A DNA stretch of 64,000 nt from Tamarix chinensis (lineage: Eukaryota > Streptophyta > Magnoliopsida > Caryophyllales > Tamaricaceae). How positions within the stretch are numbered: the first letter of the stretch is position 1; each line of letters opens with the position of its first letter. The stretch lies in assembly GCA_030549775.1 (NCBI GenBank), contig CM060174.1, positions 93,202,132-93,266,131 of the forward strand, read 5' to 3'. The notes beneath the pieces are model-generated. The model ran no database searches and was not told where the DNA came from. It saw only the letters and a list, made by a program, of their open reading frames with translations. The position numbers were made by a program, and so were the translations under genes. Below, one piece after another: positions 21,478-32,842 of the stretch.

Positions 21478-22439
21478 AACCATCTGACAGCATGTTTGAA
21501 GTTTCGTGTAATGGCTGGATCTTTCAAAAGGGTTTGAAATTATGAAGCGAAATCAATACAATTTCCTCTCTGTGGGGGAAGACTGGAGCGCTTATCGTAG
21601 TTGGTCAAGTTAACTTGTCCGTTTACTGTAGCCTTCTGACCTCCCATATTTCGTGTGATTTTTTTTGGGGGGGGGGGGATGGATTTTCGAAATAGCAATA
21701 CGTCTCGTGGGCGAGAGTTAGGCATATTTTACTTTAGCTACCAGACTTGTGACAATGTCCTTTACGTTGACATATAGGAAACAAGTGAGTGAATGCGTTA
21801 GTCATCTGTATCAATAAATCCACCCGATTCGAATGTCCTCTTTCTGTTGTTTGATTCCACCGGCGTAGAAGTGCGGAGGACGTGGTAACTTCGCTTCTTA
21901 AGCCGTCTCGTTGAAATTAGGAGAGCAGTCTGTTTGCGCATACAACCTTATTCGGAAGCTTCGGTCAGATGCTCACAAGATTTTTCTTCCTACCTTAGTC
22001 ATCCTCCTAGGTTGTGGATCTTGTTATCTTGTCTCGAGTTGCTATTATAACTTTTACTGGCATTCCTGGCAAAATAAGTAAGCATTATAAAACCACTGCC
22101 TACTCCATCATCACTTATCAATGATTCGGAGACGATACTTCTCAATGCTTCGGAGCTCAATGACAAAGAGTTATTGGCACTGCGACTCCAATAACTTAAA
22201 GTAACCTCCTTTTTGAAAATTAACTGTACATGATTTGCATATTCTGGCAAAAGAATACATGGCTTAGTTGTATGGATCAACTCAGTCTGTCCTTTCTCTT
22301 ATTTTTCAAATCAAAGACAAAACAACCTAAATTACATTATCAAGAGAACTTAATGAAGTATCTCATATTCCAAAAGGAATAGGCAAAGGCAAGATTGAAA
22401 TATGATGAAATCTTGAACCCTGAACCATAAGTTGACTTA
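21478..22439 (+). other. TYW1 3' untranslated region and flank
   Basis: Sequence downstream of the stop stays moderately GC-rich to about 22000. An AATAAA at 21813-21818 is a candidate polyadenylation signal, 336 bases after the stop. A run of T then G lies at 21660-21678. A - strand open stretch at 21999-22280 (SLSLSSEALRSIVSESLI) has no family I recognise and may be chance. Confidence 0.45.
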
Positions 22440-23253
22440 GGCTATGTTTTCCAATTTTCGGATCAAATTTTCATATAAATAATAAATTATTATTATTACT
22501 ACTATTTATTATAAATAATTATAAATAATTAGATTGGATTGATATTGATTTAATTATGATTTCATATACAACTTCTATAAATAATAATTTTCATATAAAT
22601 AATAATAAATTATTACTAATAATAAAGATAATAATAATAATAATATAGTTAACTAATAATAAAGATAATAATAATAATAATAATATAGCTATTATAATAA
22701 ATAGTATAATACAAATAAAAATAATGAAAATATATAATTAAAAATAATGTATTAAAAATAAAAATAATATTATCAATAGTATTTTTATAAATAATAATAA
22801 ATTATTACTGATAATAAAAAAATAATAATAATAGATATAACTATTATAATTAATAATACTATTATAAATAGTATAGTACAACTACAAATAATAATACAAT
22901 TAATTATAATAAAAATAAAAATAATATATGATTAAAATTAATGTAATAAAAATAAAAATAATATTAGCAATAATATTGATATAAATAATAATAATAATAA
23001 TAATAATTATCATTATAAACAATAATAATAATAAAGATCATGAAATATTAATAATTGATAATATAAATTTAAATAATATTATTATAATCATTATTATTAT
23101 ACTTATACTTTTATCTATCAGTATAATTTTAGTAATAATTACTTTAAAATATAATAAATAATTATTATTATAATAACAGTTATAACAACGGTAAGCAAAT
23201 CTGAACAAATGAAATTGGATCAGATCTAATAATAAAGTGAGGAAAATGGGGCC
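22440..23253. mobile_element. Harbinger-like element filled with ATA repeats
   Basis: The ends GGCTATGTTTTCC and GGAAAATGGGGCC are inverted repeats matching at nine of 13 positions, and TTA flanks both sides (22437-22439 and 23254-23256). The 814-bp interior is almost entirely AAT/ATA trinucleotide repeats and AT-rich sequence. The TIR type and TTA duplication suggest a PIF/Harbinger nonautonomous element whose core expanded as a microsatellite. Confidence 0.65.
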
Positions 23254-24988
23254 TTAGTATATGCTTAAAAGAATGGTTATGTAGTGAGCAAATTTATTAA
23301 AAATATTATAAATTTTAAAAATTATAGTTAAAAAAAAACCATTTGATCCTAAAATGTTTACTCAAATGTGGGCTTAATATGAGAATTTGAGTTCTAGTCT
23401 AGTGACAAGAATTTCTTGGTTTACTAGATGAGGCATTGAGTGAAGATTTCTTATTCGCCGATGGTTTTTCTCCTTGAGGCAAGTGTTCTGAGGTTTGTCC
23501 TATAAATATCTAATAAGGGGAGTGTAAAGAAAAATTAGATTTAGTTGAATACAAACCCTGGTGGTGGCTGTTTATATGGTTCATTCTCCTCTTGTATCAT
23601 TCATTCATTCAATTGGTTATTTGTGACATTTTGTAGATTGAAGAATAATATCGCCTTTTAGCTAATTCTTCCTTTTCATTTTATATTGCTCCCAAATCAG
23701 ATGGATCCCATTCCATTTCAGTTAGATTCTAGCAAATCTCATCATTTGCAGAAATTTTGCTATACATACATCAACAAGTTTAGATGATTTTCGCACCGTC
23801 TACATATATGGTAATTAGTTTGCACTGCCTTACAAGCGTAATTGGGTAAAATAATTAATTTTAACATATTATGTCCTGAGCCTAAATCCAGTGAAACCCA
23901 AATAATAACACTTCAAGTCTAAATTCTATATCGGTCTAGTTTTACTGTAATTAATTTAATTTATTGCATTAATCTAGAATATATGTGTTGTCAGGATGAG
24001 TCATTAATTCTGTTATGATGATTTGATTTTAGGCTTTAATTTTGTTTTATTTGTTATGTCTGTAAACCTAAATAAAATGTTTAATATTTAAAAACCGATA
24101 ACAGTTTCAGAGGATATTATATTATGTTTCTGGCATATCGTATCATACACTTACTCTAATATTATGTATTATATTATATTTAGAAGGTATTGAATATATT
24201 GAGTATATTCTACTCTGTTTTCGGGTCTTATGCTATATAATTTAAAGCATCTTATAATGTATTGTATATATCTTAATCATTTTGTTGTTATTATTATTGT
24301 TATTATTATTATCTTTTTTACTTCTTGTGTTGATTATCGATGGATATATTTGAAATTCATCAATTTGATTTCTCTCATATCGAACGTCGATGAAAATCCG
24401 TTCAGATGGAAATAGCCACCCCAATAAACCGACAACAGTTTTTTATTTTATTTTATTTAAAAACACAACCTAAAAGAAGGACCAGACTATCTATTCAAAT
24501 TTCAAATCCATAATTTTCTAAGCATTAATTTCATATTTAATTTTTTATTAATAATTAAGTAACATAATCTAATAATAAAACATTATAAAAAAAAGTATGC
24601 CATAAAAATACAATAAATTTATCATTAATATTACTTCTATTATAATCATCGTCACTATTGTTATTATAAATTTATAATCACACATTTATACTTTTTTATC
24701 CAACATTTTTCTTTTATTTTATTATTATTATTATTATTAATTTATATTATTTAATTATTAATAAAAAATAAAATCAGTCCACTAATTATTATAAAATTAA
24801 TATTTTTTTAAAAGAACAAGGATCGATTCCAACACTAAAATTAGGAAGATACTCCAGCTCTACTACTATCCTAATAATCTTATCATCTTGCGAGTCTTAA
24901 ATCATCATTTAACAACAAGAGAAATTTGGATATAAATCAATATATATCGTGGAGAAAGAATCAGAGAAATTCATATGATTATAAATAA
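23254..24988. other. AT-rich intergenic stretch, no gene seen
   Basis: It includes ATT/TTA trinucleotide runs near 24280-24312 and 24718-24742. No gene or bounded element was recognised. It ends at the stop codon of the AT-hook gene. Confidence 0.5.
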
Positions 24989-25324
24989 TCAGCTGCTCTT
25001 ATGAGGTTTGCCTTTCCTTCTTGCCCTGTTGGTCTTAGGCGGCTGCTGCGGATGCTGATCTGATTCTTGTTTACTTACCTGGTCTGTTGCTTCTTGTTCA
25101 TTTTCCTTGACCTTCGTCTTCTTTTCTGATGTTAGCCCCATGTTTCCTTCAATTTCTGTCTTCTCAATAACAATTTTCCTTGGCCTACCTCTCTTTCTTG
25201 GAGTTTGTGGCTGCTGCTCTTGTTGCAGAGATGATTCTTCCATAGCCGATGAAGCTTCGGCTATGGCTATTGATGTTTCCTTTGTATTCTTATATGTTGG
25301 TTCTATCTTCTTCTTACCCATCAT
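24989..25324 (-). CDS. Small AT-hook protein, 111 aa
   Basis: The frame reads MMGKKKIEPTYKNTKETSIA, a Glu/Gln-rich section, then PRKRGRPRK (residues 42-50), a classical AT-hook that binds the minor groove of AT-rich DNA, then a Lys/Glu/Gln-rich middle and a basic end NRARRKGKPHKSS. The whole protein is low-complexity and probably nuclear. I chose the ATG at 25324; the frame is open to 25426, but the extra 34 residues are a Lys/Arg-rich translation of a purine-rich leader. The intact hook and the basic C-terminus suggest a real gene, possibly with introns in the leader. It is convergent with TYW1. I have no named family for it, and the exact function is unknown. Confidence 0.6.
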   Translation of the reverse strand: MMGKKKIEPTYKNTKETSIAIAEASSAMEESSLQQEQQPQTPRKRGRPRKIVIEKTEIEGNMGLTSEKKTKVKENEQEATDQVSKQESDQHPQQPPKTNRARRKGKPHKSS

Positions 25325-27415
25325 TTTCTTTCTTTCTTTTTTCTTTTTACCCTTGAATATTGAAAAATCAAATCTGTATATCTGCCCCCCCCTTCTTTTA
25401 CCTTCTTTCTTTCCCCTTAGTCCCAAATAATTTTTTAAGTTACCCTTTTTTTTCCCTTCTTTCTCTCAGTCTGAAGCTCGGATGCTCAAAAACTGTACCC
25501 TTGAACCTATAGTAGCAAGTGCATAAAGTAGAAAACCTGTTAAGCTAGAGCTGAAATGAACTGCAAAGAGGAGTAGTACTTACTTGAGATTTGAGCCTTC
25601 CCTTTTGGTTTTGTATATCAAAATCTCAGGCTCTCACGCACTCACCCAAAATTAATACTACTACCAGCTTGTATCTTAGGCTGCACAGCAAGGAAATTAG
25701 AAAGACACCCTTGGAGAAAGGCAAAAAAAGGGTATTAAGGTCCAGATCCCAAACAGATAAAGTCTGCCTGACCTAAAAGAGGAAGGGAACGAGGAGAAGG
25801 GTAGGGATTGTGGTCACTGGTCACTGGTCAGCAGAGGTAGGCGGCTGCCATTTTGTGTATGTAAAGTACTATAAACCAATAACCATGGTTAACTTAAGAC
25901 GGACCCAGCAGGGCCGCTGCTAGTCTACTGCTAGGGGTCTAGGGCCACCGCACAACAAGATTTTATCTCTTACTGAAACGACAGAGAAAAAGAAAAAACT
26001 ATGGAAAAGGTGAAATCTATAGACCGTAAATAAACCTGAATTAGGGACGGATTCTCATTTTCAAATCCGAAATACATTTTTATTTTCGAACTCGCTTCAT
26101 TTTTTAACTTTTACTGACGGAAACTTTTTGTTCCGATTTCCACGTGAGATATATCTTTTTCTCCGATTTCATACTCAGAAGTTTTTAAAAAATTAATTTT
26201 TTTATTCTTATTTTATTATTTTTAAGAAAATAATAATGTTCATATATATATATACACACACACACCCCCTAGAGCATATATGATAATCGAGATTCTATCC
26301 TCGTCCCAAGTCCGTAGTAACAAAAAAATTTCAAATCCAAATTTATTTTTTAAAATTCTTTACCAAATTTGATTTCGAACGAAAAATCTTCGAGAGAACT
26401 TTATATTTATGATAATTTTTTTCATCCGTAATTTAAAGGATATGTGTTTAGAACAAACTCAATAATAATAATAAGAAAAATGTTGGACACAATAATTTTT
26501 TTTTTTGTCTAGTAGAAAGAGCTTCAGCTCTTTTCTACAAAGATTTAGGTTCAAATTACACCATTTTCGATGTATATTTTAAGTATGAAATGATACGTAT
26601 GAATTCAATTTCTGTTAGTGATTAAAGTCATTGATTGGAAGGTCGGTTCTTCGTGGACACCTGATATCACAAATACGTGTTTTTTGAACTTTTAAAACAC
26701 ATATCGTGATTTACTTCTGTCGTGTTGACCCAAGATAGAATTGACGGTAACACCTAAATTAAACATATTATCTTTAAAAAAAAGAAAAAAAAAACAAAAT
26801 CTTATGGCTACATTTTTATTTTATTTTTTCCTCGAATGAAAATTCCTAAAATATGTGACAAATCTAAAAATTGACACAAACAACTTATAAGTTTACGTGT
26901 GTGTCTCTCTCTATATATATAATATTTAAAGCATACGTTTTATTTTTATTTTTATTTTTTTAATTATATATATATATATATTATATAATTAATTATTTTT
27001 TAATAAATGCTATAATTATAATTTTAAAATTATTTTTATTAATTTTTAAAAATATATATAAATAATTAGCATGTTTTTTTAATATAGATAGCTTATTAAA
27101 CTACTGTCGTAACTATTTATTATTATAACCAAACGATAATGAAAAGTTTACTCGTTATTTACCTCCTCCAAAGGGACCAAAACAAAACAAAGCGAATAAG
27201 GTGAAATTGCTAATTACGTAATTCATTAACAAATTGGAGAAGTTGTTCGTTTGACAGTGAAAATTGACTTTTGGGTGATGCTGTTACAAAATATATAAAA
27301 GAGAAAGCGTAGGGGTGTTTAATAAATATGTAACAGGCTTTCGAATGGTTTTGTAATTTTCTTAGAAAAATATCCCAAAGTCACTTTTCAGCGGATTATA
27401 GTTACCCATTGGGTA
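25325..27415. other. AT-hook gene upstream flank and intergenic stretch
   Basis: 25325-25960 is purine-rich on the - strand and less AT-rich, consistent with a leader and promoter of the AT-hook gene. From 26000 on the sequence is AT-rich, with TA/CA dinucleotide runs at 26241-26264 and TA runs near 26964-26984. I see no other gene. Confidence 0.45.
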
Positions 27416-27731
27416 TTGTTATATAGAAAACGTATTTTTACTCCGTGGAAAATAAATTCCGAAAGTGACCTTCACATCGGTAATTTTTGCCGAAAGCCAC
27501 GATCAGCATCGGCGATTTTAGCCGAAACTATGGATAATTTTTGGCAATTTTCACCGAAATTGGCCCAGGCCATCAGCACTTATTGCCGAAATCAGGCCAA
27601 GACATCGGCAAAAACTGCCGATGCACCAATTTTTTTTTTTCAATTTCGGCCGAAATATTTAAGTCAACATCCAGGCTATCGGCAATTATTGACGAAACCA
27701 GGCCATACAATCGGTAATAACTGCCGATGTA

Positions 27732-27766
<35 letters not shown>

Positions 27767-28052
27767 TAAATTTCGGCCGATAAGTTCGATAATTTGTACC
27801 GATACCGGCTCAGGCTATCGGCAATTATTGCCGAAACCAGGCCAAAGCATCGACACAAACTGCCGATGCACCAATTTTTTATTTTTTATTTTTTTAAATT
27901 TCGGCCAAAATTTAAAAAAAAATAAAAAATTAGTGCATCGACAGTTTTTGTCGATGCCTTGGCTGCTGTAGAGGTCAATCATGCTGGATAAAATAAGTAT
28001 TCACTACGCAAATATTTTCTGCGCAGTAAATACCTATTTTCCAAATAACAAG
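27416..28052. mobile_element. Inverted-repeat element with internal CGGCAAA/TGCCGAA repeats
   Basis: The left end TTGTTATATAGAAAACGTAT and the reverse complement of the right end (TTGTTATTTGGAAAATAGGT) align over roughly 40 bases as terminal inverted repeats. The interior consists of repeated units with 'gcatcggcaaaaactgccga' and 'atttcggccgaaa' phrases, giving several internal palindromes, plus an (AT)n run at about 27735-27762. A 3-bp GTA occurs at both outer edges but may be chance. It has no coding capacity. The superfamily is not determined. Confidence 0.6.
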
Positions 28053-30257
28053 TACGACAATGAATTATATAACCAGCCCTTCACATTGGCACATAGGAAT
28101 GGCTCCGCCAATTGATTGAGAATAATAATAATAATAATAAATGATTGTGTTTCAATGGTTGCATACTTGCATGGGGCTAATGTCGAGGGCAATGCCAAGA
28201 TCAATCTTAGTTGTCTGATTGTCTTTTAAAGCCAGAGCACTATTGTTCCAGAGAGTACAGGCTCTCGGTGATGACCGATGAAGATTGAAGACTATTCAAT
28301 TGAGGCCATTTATAAGGCCGTCAGATTACAAGGTGGAGAGTAAAGCCTGGTACCATATAGTCTGGAAGCAGGATGGTCAACCTCGACGTAAACTAATTAG
28401 TAATTAGGTGGTTGCCATGTCAGTCGGCTTTGCTTTCAGAGCCGAGACGATGCATAGGAGATCTGATTTATTGAATTCGAAACGTTCTTGCAATGAATTG
28501 GCAGAGATTTTTTTTTTGATAAATATATTAATCCTTCTGATATTAATACCTGAATTGAGAGGGAAAAAAAAGGACTTACTATATGTCTTTACTCCTCAAT
28601 TAGTCAAATACTTTAAGAGGGTTTTACTCGAAATGAGATAGCAAAAATAAATTCATGAAGGTTTGATTAATGAATCACTTCCTAATTGTATGGTTCAGGC
28701 TCGTTTAGATAATGATAAGATTTTAGTCTATATTTTAAAACAGATACAACATTTTTTTTTATACAATTCATGTAGCAAATTGTGTTAAAATTAACTATGT
28801 TGTTATGATTTAACTAGAGGATGAATAATTTATAGACTTCACAACAAATATTTATCTAATTAATCGATTTTTAAACTTCATCATTCCAGAATCTAAGTCA
28901 AGATTCAAAGTTTAGATAAACTTAATTTCTCCCAATAAATAGATTCACAATTAGAGTAAGGAGTGATAAATATGAAAATAAGAGTCTATATTGGCAAAGT
29001 TTGTAAAAAATAATTGTCAACTAATTTAGAGGAGAAGACAAGTTATAGTACCTTATTCTGACCTAAAACATAAACAGTAACAAAGAGTGTTCATCTTACT
29101 CAAAGTAAAAGGATCAAAAAATCAATTTAAAAATATGAAAGTATTTTTTTTTACATGAAATGGATATTCTCTAAGATCTTCTGCTCATATTTATGAAACG
29201 ATAAAAAGCCTATAGCAATAATTGATTGGTATAGTAATAGGCGTGCATTAATTTACCTAAAAGTACATATAAAATATCAAAGTGCATTAATCATGTTCGT
29301 CCAAGCTCCAATAATGTCATTGTGATTGTTATGGATGTACAACGTTGATTGATTTCTTGGACTTTGTTGGTGCTTGTGGATACATAGGTACAATAATAGG
29401 GATAATTTGCATCAAAGAATGTTATTCATACAGTAGTTGATACAAATATGCAACGAGCAAAAGTTATGATAAAATGTCTTAATCTGGGAAGGGTTATAAT
29501 ATTACAAGCTATTCATAGAAGTGGTACACTATTAATTTCGTATAAGATGTAACCTTTATGCCATATAATAGTTGTAAACCTAAAAAAATATGTGTATAAA
29601 AATAAAATTAGAGCATATAGTTAGGCATTGCAATGAAAGTATGTTGAATCAAGAGCAAAGAGTAAACATAATAATTATGGATGTTCTATTCCTTTCCCAC
29701 TTATGAAAGGTCAAGTTGACAAATAAGCACTAGGATGAGTAGAGCTTTGTTCGGAGAAATAGAATGAACATGTATTATATATGCAAATTTTGAGAATTTA
29801 TCATATGAATATTCCATTATAATAGGTATTCAAGAATCATTACATGAAATGTTAATGAGTTTTAAACAAACTATGTTGAAAAATAATCTATATAGAACTG
29901 ATGTGTATGTTTTTGGCTAGGCCCGTATGTATAATTACTCAATATATTATTATTTTACCACCTTTTGTGGTGCAATTATTAATGACACATAATATACAAC
30001 TAGGTTGACAGATTCAATTAACTTTCATATTGAGTTACAATTCAAATGGAATCATGAATATCATATGAAAATGCCAATTAACATTGATTTTTTTTCCATT
30101 ATAAGGGGCTCATACATGTTTGAGAGCGTCTTTCTGAATATTCCACTAGTATAAAGTATTCTTAATGTTAGTTAAGTATCATGTTCTCAAATGGATCGTC
30201 CCGTAGTGATACCTACAACTTTTCTCTATTCTACTAGGTCATAGTGAGTAGGACTCT
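28053..30257. other. AT-rich intergenic stretch, no gene seen
   Basis: No coding exon or bounded element was recognised; the longest open stretches lack any domain. An AAT run lies at 28123-28140. Confidence 0.45.
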
Positions 30258-30980
30258 CACTACAAGAAAAGCTAATTTTGGCTATGGAATATTTCGTTCC
30301 CAAATATATCTTTACCAACGATAATATATTTTTGACAATGATAATTTATCGTTGCGTATCATAATGTAACTAAATATTTTTGTAAAAACTTTTTGCTATT
30401 GCCAAAAACAATTACTTTGACAATGATAATCTTGTGGTTAAAAATAGTTTTGTTGTTATAAAGTATTAGCACAGATAATGGAGCATAATATATTTCACAA
30501 CAAGTTTTCAATTGCGAATAAAAGATAATTATTTACAACAATATTTTTGTTGTCAATAATAGTCTATATTTTGCAATGAATGTTTTGTTGTCAATAATGT
30601 ACAATATATTTTGTAACAACTTTTCTACGGCAAAAAATACTCTATATTTTGAAACAAATGTTTTATTGCCAATAATGTTCAATATATTTTGTAACAACTT
30701 TCATGTGGCAAAAAATAGTCTATATTGTGCAATGAATGTTTTGTTGCCAATAATATACAATATTATTTTGCAACAACTTTTCTATGGAAAAAAATACTCT
30801 TTATTTTGCAATGATGTTTTTGTTTCCACTAATGTACAATAATTTTACAACAATTTTTTTGTTACCAATAATTAGCTATATATTGCAACAAATTTTTTGT
30901 TGCCAATGAAATAATTATTGTTAATGCTATTTTTGGCAACAATTTATTTGTTTCCAAAAAATTCTTGTAATACTTTTCGA
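30258..30980 (+). mobile_element. CACTA-type transposon left end with subterminal repeats
   Basis: CACTACAAGAAAAGCTAATT at 30258 matches the canonical CACTA/En-Spm terminus. It is followed by about 700 bases of subterminal repeats built on 'ttgttgccaataatgt' and 'tttgcaacaacttt', including roughly three copies of a ~75-78-bp unit starting near 30575, 30650 and 30728. A terminus plus dense subterminal repeats is typical of CACTA elements. The opposite end may be at 60169. No transposase was found. Confidence 0.65.
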
Positions 30981-32842
30981 TAAATTGTCGCTTGATAACC
31001 TGTCACATTCATGATACCTTATTCAAACATTCATCCTAAATATATATTAATCAAATACAAATACCACTAGTAAATTCATTGGATAATCAATATAAAATGT
31101 ATAATTCATCAATTATATAATTGTCCAATACAATTGTCCAAAAGAGAAACCATTGTTCAAACCCATGTAATTCCGAGATATATATCACCATCATTACAAG
31201 TGTTATTGGCAAAAACACTCATGTCAAGTGTTTTTGTTCAAAAATACATCCAAAAATCCTTCTAAAACCAAGAACACGATCATCTTATCAATATATTAAC
31301 TAATTACAAAAATATGTATCCACAAATAAATCAATATTCATCATCAATGCCACCATGGAAAACATCGCCATCATCGTTTAGTGTATTCTTGGATCTGAAT
31401 AAATAATAAAATTAGTACATTTGTCTTACATACATATTTTTGTGTGTGTGTATGGAAAATATACGTATCATTAGCATATCGTGTTTACCTTTGTACAGAA
31501 TGAAACCACTAATGGGAAATTATTCACATGAACATATAACCACCTACAAGTTCCAAATCAACCTTTTAGTGTCCTAATGAAATGCAGATCATGACATCAA
31601 CGAATTGTGGTACTTTACAGCACATGCTATCTTATGTATGCATCTAAAAAAAATTATGAGGAAGTGTACCCATAAATAATTTAATTCTAGAACTACTAAA
31701 CCTATAAGCTTCTCCTACTAAACATTTCAAGCATAATTCCTTCAAAAATTTCCTATAATCATTCCAGGATTGTAAATATTTCATATTCAAAGGGAAAAGA
31801 GAGATTGTGGTAGACTTCAAAATTTCAAGGACTAAATAATTTTATTTGACCACATAATCATCCAAGCGATATAAAAAAAACATTATGGAATACAGATAAT
31901 CAAGTTTTCCCATTTTTGTTTATTTTACCAAGGCAGAATATTTTCACCCATTCTTAAGTGACTATCCATTACATAATTAATATATCTAAGTTGCACTCTT
32001 ACAAGTAAAGAGGAATCAATTTGGAGTTTTTCATCTATTAGATGAGATATTGGAGCATGCTATGGTGATCAATACTTATGTAAGTCAAGTTTGGAAGATT
32101 ATTAGTTGGATGATTCAGAAGAGAAAGGGGAGGAATGGTAAACCTAGTATAATTCTAGCATGCTTAGTGCAATGTTTGGCAATATATGGCATAATCTCAA
32201 CTCATTCATATTCAAGGGGCAAGTTATGTTGCCTTAGGTGATGGTAAAGAGTATTATCATAAGATGATTCATCAAATTATAGAATAATGTTCTTATAGAC
32301 AAATGTAGGGTTGCTTTGAGTAGGTTAGATTGTATTCCCTGGTAGCAATTTTAAGTTGGTATAGCTATATAGATGTAAAGTACATAAACTCCAATTTTGG
32401 TATTAATGATGTTTAATTTAATTACTAAAAATATCTTCACATTTTTCGATACCAAAAAATAAATTTACCTCATTCATGATCCCTAAATAAATTTTCATGT
32501 ACAACAATGATTTATAATATAATATTAAAATATACTCTCACCATTTTAAAAGTAATTCTTTTTAATAATTCATGTATGTGATTTTTTAGGAGTAAATATA
32601 TTTATCTTTAATATTTCAATTGCACCCTTTATTAGAAACTAACTTAATAATAAATACATAGAAGAAGAAAAATAATAGTATAAATGAAAGCTAAATAAAT
32701 TGAATTTTTAAAAATAAAATTTTTAGAGGACTTTATCTTAAAAATAAATACAGTATTATATTAAAGTGCCCTACGTGCCATGTTCCCTTAAAATAATTGT
32801 TTGCTCCAAATTTTATTTACTTCTTTTTTTTTCACCTTTTCT
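30981..32842. other. AT-rich stretch, possibly transposon interior
   Basis: No recognised coding sequence. If 30258 and 60169 belong to one CACTA element this would be its interior. A frame at 32050-32241 is open but unrecognised. Confidence 0.4.

Noticed and set aside
27416..27769. Open frame of 117 residues
   Set aside because: It is created by the repeated CGGCAAA/TGCCGAA units and ends in an (AT)n tract. It shows repeat structure, not protein structure.
30576..30842. Open frame with a repeated 25-residue pattern
   Set aside because: The repetition comes from the ~75-78-bp subterminal DNA repeats of the CACTA-like end.
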